Assembly: GCF_000499845.2 (NCBI RefSeq)
Contig: NC_023759.2
Location: 51,124,172 to 51,188,171 of the forward strand
Direction: 5' to 3'
Length of the DNA: 64,000 nucleotides
Origin: Phaseolus vulgaris
Taxonomy: Eukaryota > Streptophyta > Magnoliopsida > Fabales > Fabaceae
Position numbers and translations under genes: made by a program. Positions 37,620-60,285 of this stretch are shown in pieces. How positions within the stretch are numbered: the first letter of the stretch is position 1; each line of letters starts with the position of its first letter. Under the pieces are notes generated by a model, which was not told the origin of the DNA, searched no databases, and worked only from the letters and a program-made list of their open reading frames with translations.

Positions 37620-38075
37620 GTAAATCAAGTCACAGACAAGTTGTGATGTTTGGGGTTACACTCTTAAATAATAAAAATTACACTTTGATTATCAACTATA
37701 ACTTTTAGTCTAGTGGTTATTATTATTATTACTATTATTGTTGACCGTATAAAACAAACATATTATAATTTGTAATTTTGGATGAACTCCGCTATTATCA
37801 TGTTATTTGAATATATTATTGTTTTACAAGAGAGCGAATTATCTCACTAATATGTTGTAGGTTGCGATAATTATTTCACGATTATGTGAGTAAAGTCACA
37901 ATCCAATTGTGATGCTTAGACAAACTCTTAACTAAAAAAACTACACTCTAATTATCAACTATAACTTTTAGTCTAAAATAATTATTGTTATTATTATTAT
38001 TCATCATATAAAACAAACATGTTATAGTTTGTAATTTTGGATGAACTCCATTATTATCATATCATCTCAATATAT
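37620..38075. repeat. Tandem duplication of about 200 bp, offset 263 bases
   Basis: The order AAGTCACA..TTGTGATG, ATTATCAACTATAACTTTTA, TATTATTATTATT, TATAAAACAAACAT and TTTGTAATTTTGGATGAACT appears at about 37625-37815 and again at about 37885-38075. The copies have diverged by perhaps one in eight bases. No open frame is conserved between the copies. Confidence 0.8.
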
Positions 38076-38692
38076 AATCCTAAATATATAATCAGAACAC
38101 TTTCTTCCATTAAAGTAATATGTTTTAACTTGAACCTCAACTAAAATCTCCCTTAAACAACTTATCTATACTATAACTTATCAACAAGATGTTAATCAAC
38201 TTAAATAATCAATAACAATGACATTTTTTTTTATGAAATATCTACAATTTTGAATGAAACATGTTTATATTGTGATTATTTAAGACTTGTTCTATGGGTT
38301 GAATTTAGTGGTTTTAATGATGAATTTGTTTTATTGTTGTTCTATGGGTTTATTGTTTAACTTGGTTTTAAATATTAGAAATTAAATAAAACAATTTCCT
38401 AAACATTGAAAAAAAATCGAATTGTTCCTAGCGCTAATATATACAACATAATATAACTTGGAGAAAGAGTAATGAACGTTTATTATTTAAATAATTTTAT
38501 TATTCTAGAGATTCCACAAGACAGAATAATATCTATTCAATTTTTTTATCAAGAAAGTTATGGAGAATTTGATTGTTTCATTTTATAAATAAAAATGCTA
38601 TTAATAAGACATGTAAAATTTGTTGGGAGTTTTAAAAATTTGAGGGGTGCAGGAAGAAAGTGCCAAATTTGTTTTTATATTGTAGTGCTTCC

Positions 38693-38698
38693 CACGTG
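38693..38698. promoter_or_regulatory. Perfect G-box upstream of the AAE gene
   Basis: CCCACGTGGT contains the perfect palindrome CCACGTGG, a preferred bZIP/bHLH (HY5- and PIF-type) site. It lies 280 bases before the ATG at 38978. Light regulation would suit a plastid fatty-acid enzyme, but this is inference. Confidence 0.4.
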
Positions 38699-38977
38699 GT
38701 GAAAGAAGGAAAACATTACTAATTGTGATAGTTTATTCGAAGTAAAATGCATTTAATTCATACTTCCATTAAACGCATATCCTAAGTTCATAAATAATGA
38801 TTTTCTTTGTTTGTTGTTGGCACCAAACAAGCAATGCAACGGTCAAACTCGCCATTGAGTTGACCAGCAACAGCGACCACTCTCCTTTCTCTTTCTAACA
38901 AACTCTTCTCTCGCACTCACTCTCATATATCGGCGAGTAACGTGCTTCATCTTCTTCTCCGTTCTTCTGCCAAATCC

Positions 38978-49856
<10,879 letters not shown>

Positions 49857-50413
49857 AAATTTAGTTCTTAATGCCGACGTATGGGTTTTACTGTATATTG
49901 GAAGTAGGAAAATCCTTAAAAACCTTTTCCGTCTGGTGACAATTCTTTCACCTCTTACATAATGTAGAATACTGTTTCTTTCATTAAAAGTTAGTATGAG
50001 AATTCTTTTGTTATTATATATTCTCACAACACAAAAACGGATAATGCTACTCAATTGCATTTAAATTTAATGCATTAAAATGGTTTTAACTGATGGGTGC
50101 CAACTCAAATAGCTGTCATGGCTTTCAAGTCTCCCAAATTCAACTTACACATCCGTAAGTAGCAGGTTACAGGCCAAGTGGCGTTGAAATAACAAGTAAT
50201 AGAGAAAAATTATTGCTTAGGGCTAAAAAGCATTATCAGCATGCTTTGTTTAGCTCTGTGAAAATCGATAATAGTCAATCAGGAAGCATCAAACTTTAAC
50301 TTCAGTGCTTTCCTTTGTTTTTGTGTTTGACCTGAAAATCTTCATACATGCAAGCTTAGACTTGCAAACAAATATACACTAAAAGTATGGAAATTTAAAT
50401 CAGAGTTCTCAAA
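49857..50413. other. Short spacer between convergent genes
   Basis: The AAE gene (plus) and the DYW PPR gene (minus) end towards each other with only 557 bases between stop codons. Both 3' untranslated regions must lie here and may overlap. No separate gene is seen. Confidence 0.7.
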
Positions 50414-52249
50414 TCACCAGAAGTCATGGCAAGAACAACTCCCATCCTTAAAATGGTGATATCTTTTGGCATCTCGGACATAAATTTCCCTATTTGTTAT
50501 AGTGCTGATCAGTTTGAGAACAGTATGACAGTCTCCACAAACACGAAGATTTTTCACTATACGTATTATAGTCCCTGGAACAGCCTTTAGAAGCCCATAA
50601 GCCACAGCCAACCTCTCACTGTGCCAGAAAAGTTGTCTTTCCTTCTCTTGTTGATCCATATCATGTAAAACCGAGCTAGTATCAGGAGCGTAACCCCTTT
50701 TCCTCATCTCTGCATCTAACTCCCTAACTAAACCTATAATCTCATTCTTCATTGGGTGAGAAGTCTCTCCAGCATAAAACACATGGCTTTCCTTTCCCAA
50801 GTCGATGCAGCTATAACCTGGTTCCTTTTTTACTTCCATGACCATCATTAACTTTCTCACTTTAGAAACATTCTCCCACATACCAGCTCCGGCATATACG
50901 TTAGATAACAATATATAAGAAGAAGATTCTTCTGGTTTTAAATTTAACAGATGATCAGCAATCCTAACTGCCATCTGGGTGTTACCATGCTGCTTGCAAG
51001 CACTAAGCAAAGCAGCCCAAGTGGGTTCATCAGGGCTGACTGGCATAGTTCTAATGAGACTCTCAGCCTCATGAAGATGCCCTGATCGACTAAAAAGATC
51101 TAGCAAACAAGTATAGTGCTGAAGAGAGGGCTTAATTCCATAATCTTCAACCATAGACTTGAACAAAGCCCTGCCCTTGCTAACTAGGCCAGCATGGCTA
51201 CATGCATGAATCAACCCAACAAAGGTCACCTCATTTGGCTTAACCCCAGCCAAAACCATGCCATCATACAGACCCAGAGCCTCCTCAGCCTGTCCATGTT
51301 GGGCACTGCCAACAATTATAGAAGTCCAAGAAACCACATCCTTTCTGCACATGTCCCAGAAGATATACTTTGCAGCAACAAGGTCACTGCATTTGGCATA
51401 CATATCTACAAATGCATTGCTTATAAACAAGCAAGACTCATAGCCAAGGGCTATAACCAGACAGTGCATCTGTTTACCCAGCTCCCAGAGAGCTAAATTA
51501 GAACAAGCACCAACCACACTGGACAGAACCAACGGGTCTGTTACACTAACCCCATCATGCCGCATTTCAACAAACATGTGCAACGCCTCAAACCCATTCC
51601 CACTCTGGACCAACCCGGAAATCAAAGCAGTCCAAGCAAACAAGTTCCGATACGGCGTTTGACGAAACAGTTGAAAAGCCTCCAACTTTCGCCCACTTCG
51701 CGCATACCCAGATATCATGGCAGTCCAGGAAATCGAATTCAACGAAGAAATGGAGTCGAAAACGGCACGCCCGTAATCGGGCAACCCGAATTTCGCGTAC
51801 ATGTCGACCAAAGATGACTTGACAACGTCATCATCGGAGAATGGTGAGAGGAAGAAGCGAACATGCACTTGTTTCCCTTGTTTCACGTGAAGAGCACCCA
51901 AGTTAGAACAAGCTTTGACGAGGGAGGCGAAGACGAAGTGGTCGGGGTCGAAGCCGGCGGCGAGAAGGGAGCGTGAGATGGAGAGGGCACGGTGAGGGCG
52001 GTTGGCGAGGTTGCAGGCGGTGAGGAGGGAGGCCCATGCGACTGGGTTTCGGCGGGGCAATGCGTCGAACAGTTGGATTGCGTCTTCTACCAGACCACAT
52101 TTGCCATATGCATGTAAAAGTGTGTTGGGGATGGGTTCATAATGGTTGAGACCAGCTTTTATGATTTGCGCATGAATCTTCTTGACCAGGCACGGGCTCT
52201 GCCTTGGCACGGAGCACAGTTGAGAATGGAGAAACTGAGCGACGGACAT
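50414..52249 (-). CDS. DYW-class pentatricopeptide repeat protein (organelle RNA editing)
   Basis: One exon encodes 611 residues. Repeats of the P, L and S types run from about residue 40 to 430 (for example Asp-Val-Val-Lys-Ser-Ser-Leu-Val-Asp-Met-Tyr-Ala-Lys). An E region follows around Pro-Gly-Tyr-Ser-Cys-Ile-Asp. A full DYW deaminase-like domain ends the protein with Cys-Ser-Cys-His-Asp-Phe-Trp. The zinc-site residues are present: His543 and Glu545 in HSE, and Cys571 and Cys574 in Cys-Gly-Asp-Cys-His. Such proteins specify C-to-U editing sites in mitochondrial or plastid transcripts. Length, lack of introns and gene order fit Arabidopsis At4g14050 (MEF35, mitochondrial), recalled but not aligned. 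The 5' end faces the selenium-binding gene across 1.9 kb. Confidence 0.92.
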   Translation of the reverse strand: MSVAQFLHSQLCSVPRQSPCLVKKIHAQIIKAGLNHYEPIPNTLLHAYGKCGLVEDAIQLFDALPRRNPVAWASLLTACNLANRPHRALSISRSLLAAGFDPDHFVFASLVKACSNLGALHVKQGKQVHVRFFLSPFSDDDVVKSSLVDMYAKFGLPDYGRAVFDSISSLNSISWTAMISGYARSGRKLEAFQLFRQTPYRNLFAWTALISGLVQSGNGFEALHMFVEMRHDGVSVTDPLVLSSVVGACSNLALWELGKQMHCLVIALGYESCLFISNAFVDMYAKCSDLVAAKYIFWDMCRKDVVSWTSIIVGSAQHGQAEEALGLYDGMVLAGVKPNEVTFVGLIHACSHAGLVSKGRALFKSMVEDYGIKPSLQHYTCLLDLFSRSGHLHEAESLIRTMPVSPDEPTWAALLSACKQHGNTQMAVRIADHLLNLKPEESSSYILLSNVYAGAGMWENVSKVRKLMMVMEVKKEPGYSCIDLGKESHVFYAGETSHPMKNEIIGLVRELDAEMRKRGYAPDTSSVLHDMDQQEKERQLFWHSERLAVAYGLLKAVPGTIIRIVKNLRVCGDCHTVLKLISTITNREIYVRDAKRYHHFKDGSCSCHDFW

Positions 52250-54189
52250 TCAAAACCTTCATAAATTTTGCAGTCGCCCTACAATAAATAGTTTATGAAT
52301 GATTCATGGTGGAAGATCAATTCTGCACCAGTCATTACTTTTAGTTAAAATCAAACTGTGTAATACGAAGGTTAAATAATCTTTTTAGTTGCAGATTAAA
52401 TAAATCACAACTTCATCAAACCTTTTCTTTCTCCGCCATAGTAAAAAAAAAATATTTCAAGAAAACACCAAGTACACTACATGAAAAATAAATAGTTTAG
52501 GTAATATAACGTGATAAAGGTCAGGTGTGTTTTAATCATATCTATCAATTTTTCTTTCAATTGATGTGATTTTTTATGTGACGCAATTAGTTATTGAAAT
52601 ATATTATATATTTTTAAAAAAATTAATGTTATTTTCAATTTTATAAAATAATAGCTTCTTAATTAATCGTTTTTCAATTTTAACTCATAATTATTATTAT
52701 TTAGATTAAATCAACAATATTTTGATAACTCACAATATTATTTAATTAATTTTAATTTTTTCACGTCAATTAAATCTACTCCTTTGTATTTACTTTCCAT
52801 TGTCTTTCTTTTCATTTAAAGTATCTCACTTTTTACTTTATTTTCATTTATTTTTTTTACTTTATCTTTATTCTAAACAAAATATAAAAGATTAAAAAGA
52901 GATTTTAACTTTAAAATATATAAGAATTAAATATCTATTTAAAATTTAAAAGAACAGTAAGTATAATTTTATTAAAAATATCAAATATACAGCATGTTTA
53001 TTTGAAATGACAGGTTTGTAAGTCTCGTCTAATATATATTAAAGAAAATAAATGCATTCTTTTTGTTTGTAACTATGATGTCAAGAAAGAGAAATGAATC
53101 AGAGTGATTCTAAATAGTAAATATTAAAGTCAAATATGAGATCTTCTTGAACCAAAAAAAAAAGATTTAAAACATTCAATTCTTTAGGGACACTTGTCAA
53201 CCTTTGGTACCTCTGGAAGTCTTTTTATTAGAAAAATATTGATGGATGTGATATGCAGAAGAAAGAACAACTCAATCAAACCACGCATGTCTCCTTGATC
53301 TCATAAAAAATACTATTTTAATTTTCTGTTCTATTATCGTTGGTACCACCATCAAACATCTCACATCCTATCATAACTTTTGTTCCATTATCATTTTAAT
53401 TTCTGATCGTTGATATCACTGTAAAACATCTCACATCCTATCATCACTTTTCTTCTTTATCAATTTATTTCCAATAATAATAAGTTGATATCTTGAAAGA
53501 CCCTCTTCACAAAAATTTCAGTCACAAAGAAGAGATAAGGATTGACTATTTATATCTAAATTTTTATACCATCACTCTTAAGTTATAAAAAATCATTTTA
53601 TCTATTATATTATATATAAAATATAGGAAAATGTTATTTTCACAACTATAAATTAAAATACATTAGTTTATAACTGTTGTTTACTTAATTTGATCAATAC
53701 AATTTTATAAATTTTTTTTCAGTTATAATCTAAATACATTGATTGTAAATATATCAATATCATTACTCTAAAACTTAACTCAAACTAAAAAGGTAACTGA
53801 TGTTTAACTGAAACTGATAAAATGATATACCATGTGCAAAACTACTTCAAGTTTTGTGGCTAAGCGATTAGTTCGACAAGTGTACGTTGTGATTGATTAT
53901 GCATCCAACTTGGACGCGATTCATACCAATATACGAATCAAATACGTATAAAGACCACTTTGATGACTGTGTGCATCTCAGACACTAACGTAATAAAAAA
54001 CAACATTGTCTGTGCAGTGTTGTGTTTCTGGCTCCTAACTGCAACCAATCACTCCTATTTATCTTCTTTGCACCACGTGAATATTCAATTCCCCTTTCTC
54101 TTTCTCTTTCCCTTTCCCTTTATGTGATTATCTTCTCCAAAGGCTGAGATAAAGACCCCAACAAGAGAATCAGAGGGAGAGAAACAAAG
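52250..54189. other. Shared upstream region of the divergent PPR and SBP genes
   Basis: The DYW PPR gene (minus) and the selenium-binding gene (plus) are head to head, with 1.94 kb between their ATGs. The middle is AT-rich with no gene. A near-duplicate of about 60 bases (ACATCTCACATCCTATCAT) occurs at about 53350-53400 and 53415-53455. The last 100 bases before the SBP ATG form a CT-rich leader (TTTCTCTTTCCCTTTCCC). Confidence 0.55.
54074..54079. promoter_or_regulatory. G-box upstream of the selenium-binding protein gene
   Basis: CACGTG in CACCACGTGAAT lies about 110 bases before the ATG. It could be an ABA- or stress-response site, as bZIP proteins bind such cores. There is no direct evidence of use. 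Confidence 0.35.
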
Positions 54190-57100
54190 ATGAGTAACGG
54201 CCATGGATGCTGCAAAACAGGGCCAGGCTATGCTTCCCCACTGGAAGCCATGGCTGGTCCCAGAGAGTCTCTCATTTATGTCACCGCTGTTTACTCGGGT
54301 ATCCTTCTTCCATTAACGTCCTCTGCAACTTCTGCTTTCATTCTTCACTCATTTTTTATTCAATATGAAACCTTTCAGGAACGGGAATTGAGAAGCCTGA
54401 CTATGTGGCCACAGTGGACGTAGATCCAAACTCTGCAACTTTTTCCAAAGTCATCCATAGACTTCCTGTTCCTTATTTGGGTGATGAACTGCATCACACT
54501 GGCTGGAATTCATGCAGCTCTTGCTTTGGAGATCCATCAGCACAGCGAAGATTTCTCATCGTACCTGCGCTTGTGTAAGACCCTAAACCGTTACTTCTAC
54601 TGAACAATATCCCTACTGAAAAACATTCCTTATTGTACTTTATATGCATGCTGCATGCGTTATTGGCACATCTTTATGTATCATTCTCTAACAGAAATTC
54701 ATGAAAGAAAGCATTATGGAAGTTGTGATTGTGTGATAAAAATTATGTCATAATAGGAGCCCTGTCTTTCTGGTGTTTTTTCCTTTTCTTTTTTGTCTTC
54801 TTCTCTTTTTCCTAACATATATATGTTTGCCCACTTATTGAATTCGAAATATATCAACTTTATTCTAGTTACCCTTTTTGTTTCCTCCCTTTTTAAGTCT
54901 TCTTTTTGTCATGTTTCAGATCAGGTCGCGTATATGTGATTGATGTGAAAACAGATCCAAAGGCTCCATCTTTGCACAAAGTTGTTGAGCCTGCAGATAT
55001 CATCCAGAAGACTGGATTGGCTTATCCACACACGTCTCACTGCCTTGCTTCTGGTGAAATTATGATCTCATGTCTTGGAGATAAGGATGGAAATGCTGAA
55101 GGCAATGGATTTCTTCTTCTTGATTCAGAGTTTAACGTGAAAGGAAGGTACTATTCTAGATATTTGACTGGGAAATGAGAGAAGAGAATGTTTTTTGGCG
55201 TGTCGAAAATTTCTTGAGTGTATCTAACATTATTCACCTCTGCATGTCTCTGACTCTGTTAGATACTCTAGTTTTAAAGGCCTATTTTTGGATTTAGGTA
55301 ACAAGCATACAGATGAAATGGTGTCAATCTTACATTGAAATAAAGTTTAAGGTTGAGTAGACGAGTTTAGTGAATCTGTCTAGATAGAATTGTTTGATTA
55401 CATAATGCTTGTGTATTAAACATTACGTGTGTCATGTCATTGGCTAGCAGCTATTCTGTTTGAAACTTATGTTGTATCCTGCTTCACATTGCTTAGGTGG
55501 GAGAAACCAGGGCACAGTCCACAATTTGGATATGACTTTTGGTACCAACCACGTCACAACACTATGATTAGCACATCATGGGGTGCTCCAAGAGCTTTCA
55601 CCAAAGGTTTTAACTTGGAGCATCTCTCTGAGGGATTATACGGCCGGCATCTCCATGTATATGACTGGCCTGGGGGCGAACTGAGACAAACACTAGACCT
55701 TGGTGATTCAGGGCTTCTACCCTTAGAGGCAAGTTGTTGATTTGTGTATTTGAAGCCTGTTTACTACCTGTGTTATTTAACTATGACTGCACTTTCCTCT
55801 TGCTTTTAAGTTGTAATTGTGAGTCAATTTGCAAAATTGGCATATTTTATAGCTAATGTACCTTCAATGCAGATAAGGTTTTTGCATGATCCTGCTAAAG
55901 ATACAGGTTTTGTTGGGAGTGCATTGACAAGTAACATGATACGATTCTTCAAGACCCAAGATGGATCATGGAGCCATGAGGTATATGAAAAGGATACTTA
56001 ATATCTATTCTCTTCTGGTCAGTATATGTACTTAAACCAATATATCAATGTCCTCAATACTTATAGACTAAGCTTACTTTGTAGGTTTCCATATCAGTGA
56101 AACCTCTGAAAGTGCAAAACTGGATTCTTCCTGAAATGCCTGGACTTATAACTGATTTTCTGATTTCTCTTGATGACCGATTTCTGTACTTCGTGAACTG
56201 GCTTCACGGGGATATAAGGCAATATAACATTGAGGACATTAAAAATCCTAAATTAACTGGACAAGTATGGGTTGGTGGACTTATCCAGAAAGGAAGCCCT
56301 ATAATAGCTGTAACAGATGATGGAGAAACTTGGCAAGCTGAAGTTCCAGAGATTCAGGTAATTGCAATCTAGCCCTATTGTAACTTATCGCACAATACTT
56401 GTTAGGAGTTAACTATTTGTTGGACAAATACAAAGAAATTTTGCTGAGTAGAGTGAAGTGAAAATTGAGAGGAGAGGAGTGAAATATTACTTTTAATAAT
56501 GATGATTGGTATTCAATGACCTTAAGAAACGAAATTGTACTGAATATGCTTAAATGAATGACTTCTTAGCAAGGCATGTGAGTGAATTATTTGATTCTTG
56601 TATACATTTAGATTATACTTGCACTCTAGTTTTGATTCAGTTTATGAAAATTTTAAATACGCAAACGTAGTTCATTAGTCACTTCATGTTCAGCTGGTCT
56701 AGAAACACAAATTGCTTCGCACTTGTTCCCTTTCGCCACCTCAGTCTCACCGCATGAGAAGTTCCCACGATATATGTTTTTGTTGGGACCATGACCAATG
56801 AATCTTGATAATTGATCCATTGGATATATTCAAAGTCTTGGAATTATATCTTTAATGAAAACTATGAAGTTCGACCTATAAAGTTGAAGATAATATTTTC
56901 AAAGTATCTTGAAAATGTGATAAGTATTAATTATCCACTATCTCTTTATCTTTTTATGAAAAAGTCTTTCTCTCATTCTCTATATAAAGGGAACTTGTGA
57001 GGAAGAGAAAAACAAGCAAGGGGAAGAACAACATAGAGAGTAAATGAGATAATAGATATCCATCACAGTATGAGATAAATGTCCATTTTGTATCTGCACC

Positions 57101-57915
57101 AAAGAGGGAGAATTAGTTCTGATTTTTCCAACCATTTCTATAAGTTAATAATTCAAGTATAGTGTCATGTTATCTTCTGACCAAGTAACTCACTAGCGTG
57201 TCATTTCCATTTGTATTGTTATGGAACTGTTTTATCTCTAAAAGCTGAGGCATAAGCTTCAATTTTAGCCTTCTAGGATCGAAATTACTTTCCTCCAAAT
57301 GAAAAAACTAAAAAAAAAACAGGTAAATAAACTTATCTGCTTTGTAACAGTTGAGTAAGCGTACTATTATCAATTTGGTTAGGTGAAGTTTATGTACTCG
57401 TATATTATAATTTAGCCATATTTGTTCATGAAATCTCCAACTATAACAACAGTTGTATTCCCTTCATGAAGAGAGTCAAAAAGTGAAAGTGAGTTGTAGC
57501 ATCTTGTCATTTATGCATGTAATCTCTTGTTTCATTGGAGCAAAAACATTATATCTGATTTATTCATGGACATTGAAGGGTATCTATCCATCTGGTAAGT
57601 GGCTGATATTAAGAGTAACACATTGGTTTTCAGGGGAAAAAGTTGAGAGCAGGCCCTCAGATGATTCAGTTGAGTTTAGATGGGAAGAGGCTGTATGCAA
57701 CCAACTCACTCTTCAGTACATGGGACAAACAATTTTATCCAGATCTTGTTCAGCAGGGCTCTCACATAATACAGATTGATGTTGATACTCAGAAAGGTGG
57801 CCTCAAAATCAACCCCAACTTCTTCGTGGACTTTGGAACTGAGCCTCATGGTCCTTCTCTTGCCCATGAGATGAGATATCCTGGTGGTGACTGTACTTCA
57901 GATATATGGATTTAA
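54190..57915 (+). CDS. SBP1: Selenium-binding protein (SBP1/SBP2 type)
   Basis: Seven exons: 54190-54298, 54379-54574, 54920-55147, 55497-55728, 55873-55980, 56085-56357 and 57634-57915. Phases agree and give 475 residues, near the 490 of Arabidopsis SBP1. Cys82-Ser-Ser-Cys85 in Trp-Asn-Ser-Cys-Ser-Ser-Cys is the conserved selenium-binding pair, and the C-terminus [10 protein letters not shown] is intact. Human and bacterial relatives are methanethiol oxidases; plant SBP1 binds selenite and cadmium and is induced by sulfur and oxidative stress. Intron 4 begins with GC instead of GT (GAG/GCAAGT at 55726-55734). Intron 6 is 1.3 kb long and holds a solo LTR-like insert. The locus matches the tandem pair At4g14030/At4g14040, here a single gene within the window. 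Confidence 0.95.
56783..57085 (+). mobile_element. Solo LTR-like fragment in SBP intron 6
   Basis: About 290 bases match 58470-58760, including TAATTGATCCATTG(G/A)ATATAT, AAGTATTAATTATCCAC, TTCTCTATATAAAG(G/A)GAAC, TTGTGAGGAAGAGAAAAACA and AACAACATAGAGA. A TATA box followed by a purine-rich leader is the layout of a Copia-type LTR promoter. The fragment stops near GAGATAAATGTCC, so it is truncated at its 3' side. It reads in the same direction as the host gene and could offer a cryptic promoter inside it. Confidence 0.6.
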
Positions 57916-58449
57916 GCACACATGTGACATGCCATTGTTTCCCTTTGATAAACTTATCTATGATGTGGTTGCAAGGACTCATTTTGCTATAAATAATGCT
58001 GTTGTGAAGACAGTTTGCAATTTCATGAATATGTTAAGCTCCTCTGCTAAACCTCTCTACAGTTATTTTGTGGTTCCCACCTACTTATAATAAGTGTGTG
58101 AACAAAAAGAGGAAAGAAAGCATATAACTTTTAGAAATGACAAAAGTGATTGCTTGTCAACAATGCGTTTTGAATTTGACTTTAACTTTCTAGATTAATG
58201 AGCTGGCTTGGGATTCAACAAATTTACCTGGTTCTATTCTAAGGCAAAACAACAAAAGAGCATATAAATAGCAAGTTTGTATATAATAGTTTGTTTGCGA
58301 CAAGAGTTAAGCATGCCCGATTTCTACAGTTCCTATGATGAAATAACTTGATACTTAACCACAGTATTTATCCAATTATAATTTTTAGACAATTTAGAAG
58401 CACTATAATCGCAACATGTTCTCTTTTTTCTTTTTGAGGCAACTAGGTT

Positions 58450-58990
58450 AATAATGGGAATCCTATGGAGACTATAATCCATTAATATTGGTAATTGATC
58501 CATTGAATATATTTAACGATATACGTCCCAAAGTCTTGAAATTATATCTTTTTGAAGACATTGAAACTTAACGTAAAAGGTTGAAGATAGTATTTTCAAG
58601 GTATCTAAAAAATGTAATAAGTATTAATTATCCACGGACTTTTTATGAAGAAATCTTTTTCTCATTCTCTATATAAAGAGAACTTGTGAGGAAGAGAAAA
58701 ACAAAGGGAGAATAACAACATAGAGATAAAAGAGGGAATAGATATTCATCATAGTGTGAGATTAAAAATTCTAGTGAAATGTTAGAGAGAGATTGTATTT
58801 CATCCTTGTTGAATGAGTTTGAGTGTTATCCTTATAAGGTGAGAAACAAATATTATAATCTTACTTTCATAGTGAAAACATTTTCTAGATTAGGTCTCGT
58901 GGATTTTACTTCTCTGAGTTGAGGAGATTTTTCCATATTATAAGTTGAGGAGATTTTTCCATATTATAAGATAATGTTAGGTAAGTTACA
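58450..58990 (+). mobile_element. Solo LTR-like element downstream of SBP
   Basis: This is the longer copy of the sequence in SBP intron 6. After the shared TATA/leader part it continues through TGTATTTCATCCTTGTTGAA and GAGTGTTATCCTTATAAGGT into a CTCGTGGATTTTACTTCTCT..GAGTTGAGGAG stretch, which resembles the U5 end of Copia LTRs. A 26-base unit (GTTGAGGAGATTTTTCCATA..) is duplicated in tandem at about 58918-58970. No gag or pol sequence is nearby, so it is a solo or truncated LTR. Confidence 0.6.
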
Positions 58991-60285
58991 AATCCTTGAA
59001 CATGAACATGTATAAATTGTTGTTTGTTCAGATGCATAAGTTACTAGATGTGTTAGAATTTTGAACTTGTATTCTTTGTATGTATTAAAAGTGAAGAGCG
59101 GAAGAAAAGGCTTTTGGAAACACACTAAATAAAAAATAATTTTAGTTTTAGAAGTTGTAGTAAAGTTTACTTCTACTTAAAGTCGCCCATGACTCGGCCT
59201 TCAAATTCTTATCTATAATTTGGTAACCGATAATTACAATCACCTACACCTCATCAAATGATAAGATTCAAACATGAAAGAAAATTCGAGATTCTGAAAT
59301 AACAACTAAATAATAAAAACTTCAATGCTATGAACATAAACATTAAAAAGTAATGGCTCTTCATCCAAATAAAAACTAGAAGCTAATCTAAAATCAAAAT
59401 TCATAATACAAAGTTGTTTGAATGTAAAGTTGCATTGCAAAACAATAAATGTGAAAAGAATATTAACAAAAGGATAATGAAATCAACCTTCCATTTAATA
59501 ACGCAGCGAGATGGTGGAAAATGAAAGCGTATCATTAATAAATTCAAAATATTTTGCCCTCATCTTTTGTCAAAAATAATTTTTTATTGAAAAAAATAAT
59601 TAAAAAGAAACAAATGTAAAATATTGATGGGTGTGCAACTATTTTTACTCGTTATTATTTGCAGTGCTATATAGAGTTTTAAAATAATAAATTCCTAAGT
59701 GGTTTTCTCCCCTATTGCAAATAATGTAATAAAAACATTAAAAAAATAACAAGGAATAATTACTTTTGTTCCGCAAGAGCCTTTTAGAAAAAAAAAATGA
59801 ATAATATCATTGGTTGCATAAACGATAATTATATAAGAAGATCTTATGGATTTTTGTTGGATCAACATATAATCTTTCTGTTGTTTATCATATTATAGGA
59901 GCTTTGCAACTTAAAACTACAAGAAAAAATTGCTATTACTTCCCTTATTTGATGATCATTCTTCGATTCCTTACTATCTGATAAGGGGTTAGCTCCAGCA
60001 ATGCACTGCATCTAATAAAAGCAAATACAACAAAAACAAAAACCTTATCCCTCAAGGAATCAAAATAAATACAAATGAGAAAAAAATATATATTTGCATC
60101 ACCTAATAGAAAATACAATAGACCAAGAAAAACTAAGCCCAGTAGAGGCAGAAAAGTATAACATGAAATGGGGACAAGATTCTTTCCTCACCACACGATT
60201 TCTACAACAACTTCCCACACACATGGAAAATCGTGACCAAATAAACAGGGGATAGTTTGAAAGGTGAAGGAAGAAAATAGTATTA
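58991..60285. other. Spacer between SBP and the methyltransferase gene
   Basis: AT-rich sequence with no gene. The last few hundred bases (from about 59930) should contain the 3' untranslated region of the minus-strand methyltransferase gene. Confidence 0.5.

Noticed and set aside
51194..52100. Open frames opposite to and overlapping the DYW PPR gene
   Set aside because: They are shadows of a long, well-supported coding exon; their peptides have no family features.
56783..58990. The two LTR-like copies as the ends of one intact retrotransposon
   Set aside because: The sequence between them is SBP intron and its last exon, not gag or pol, so they are not the two ends of one element.
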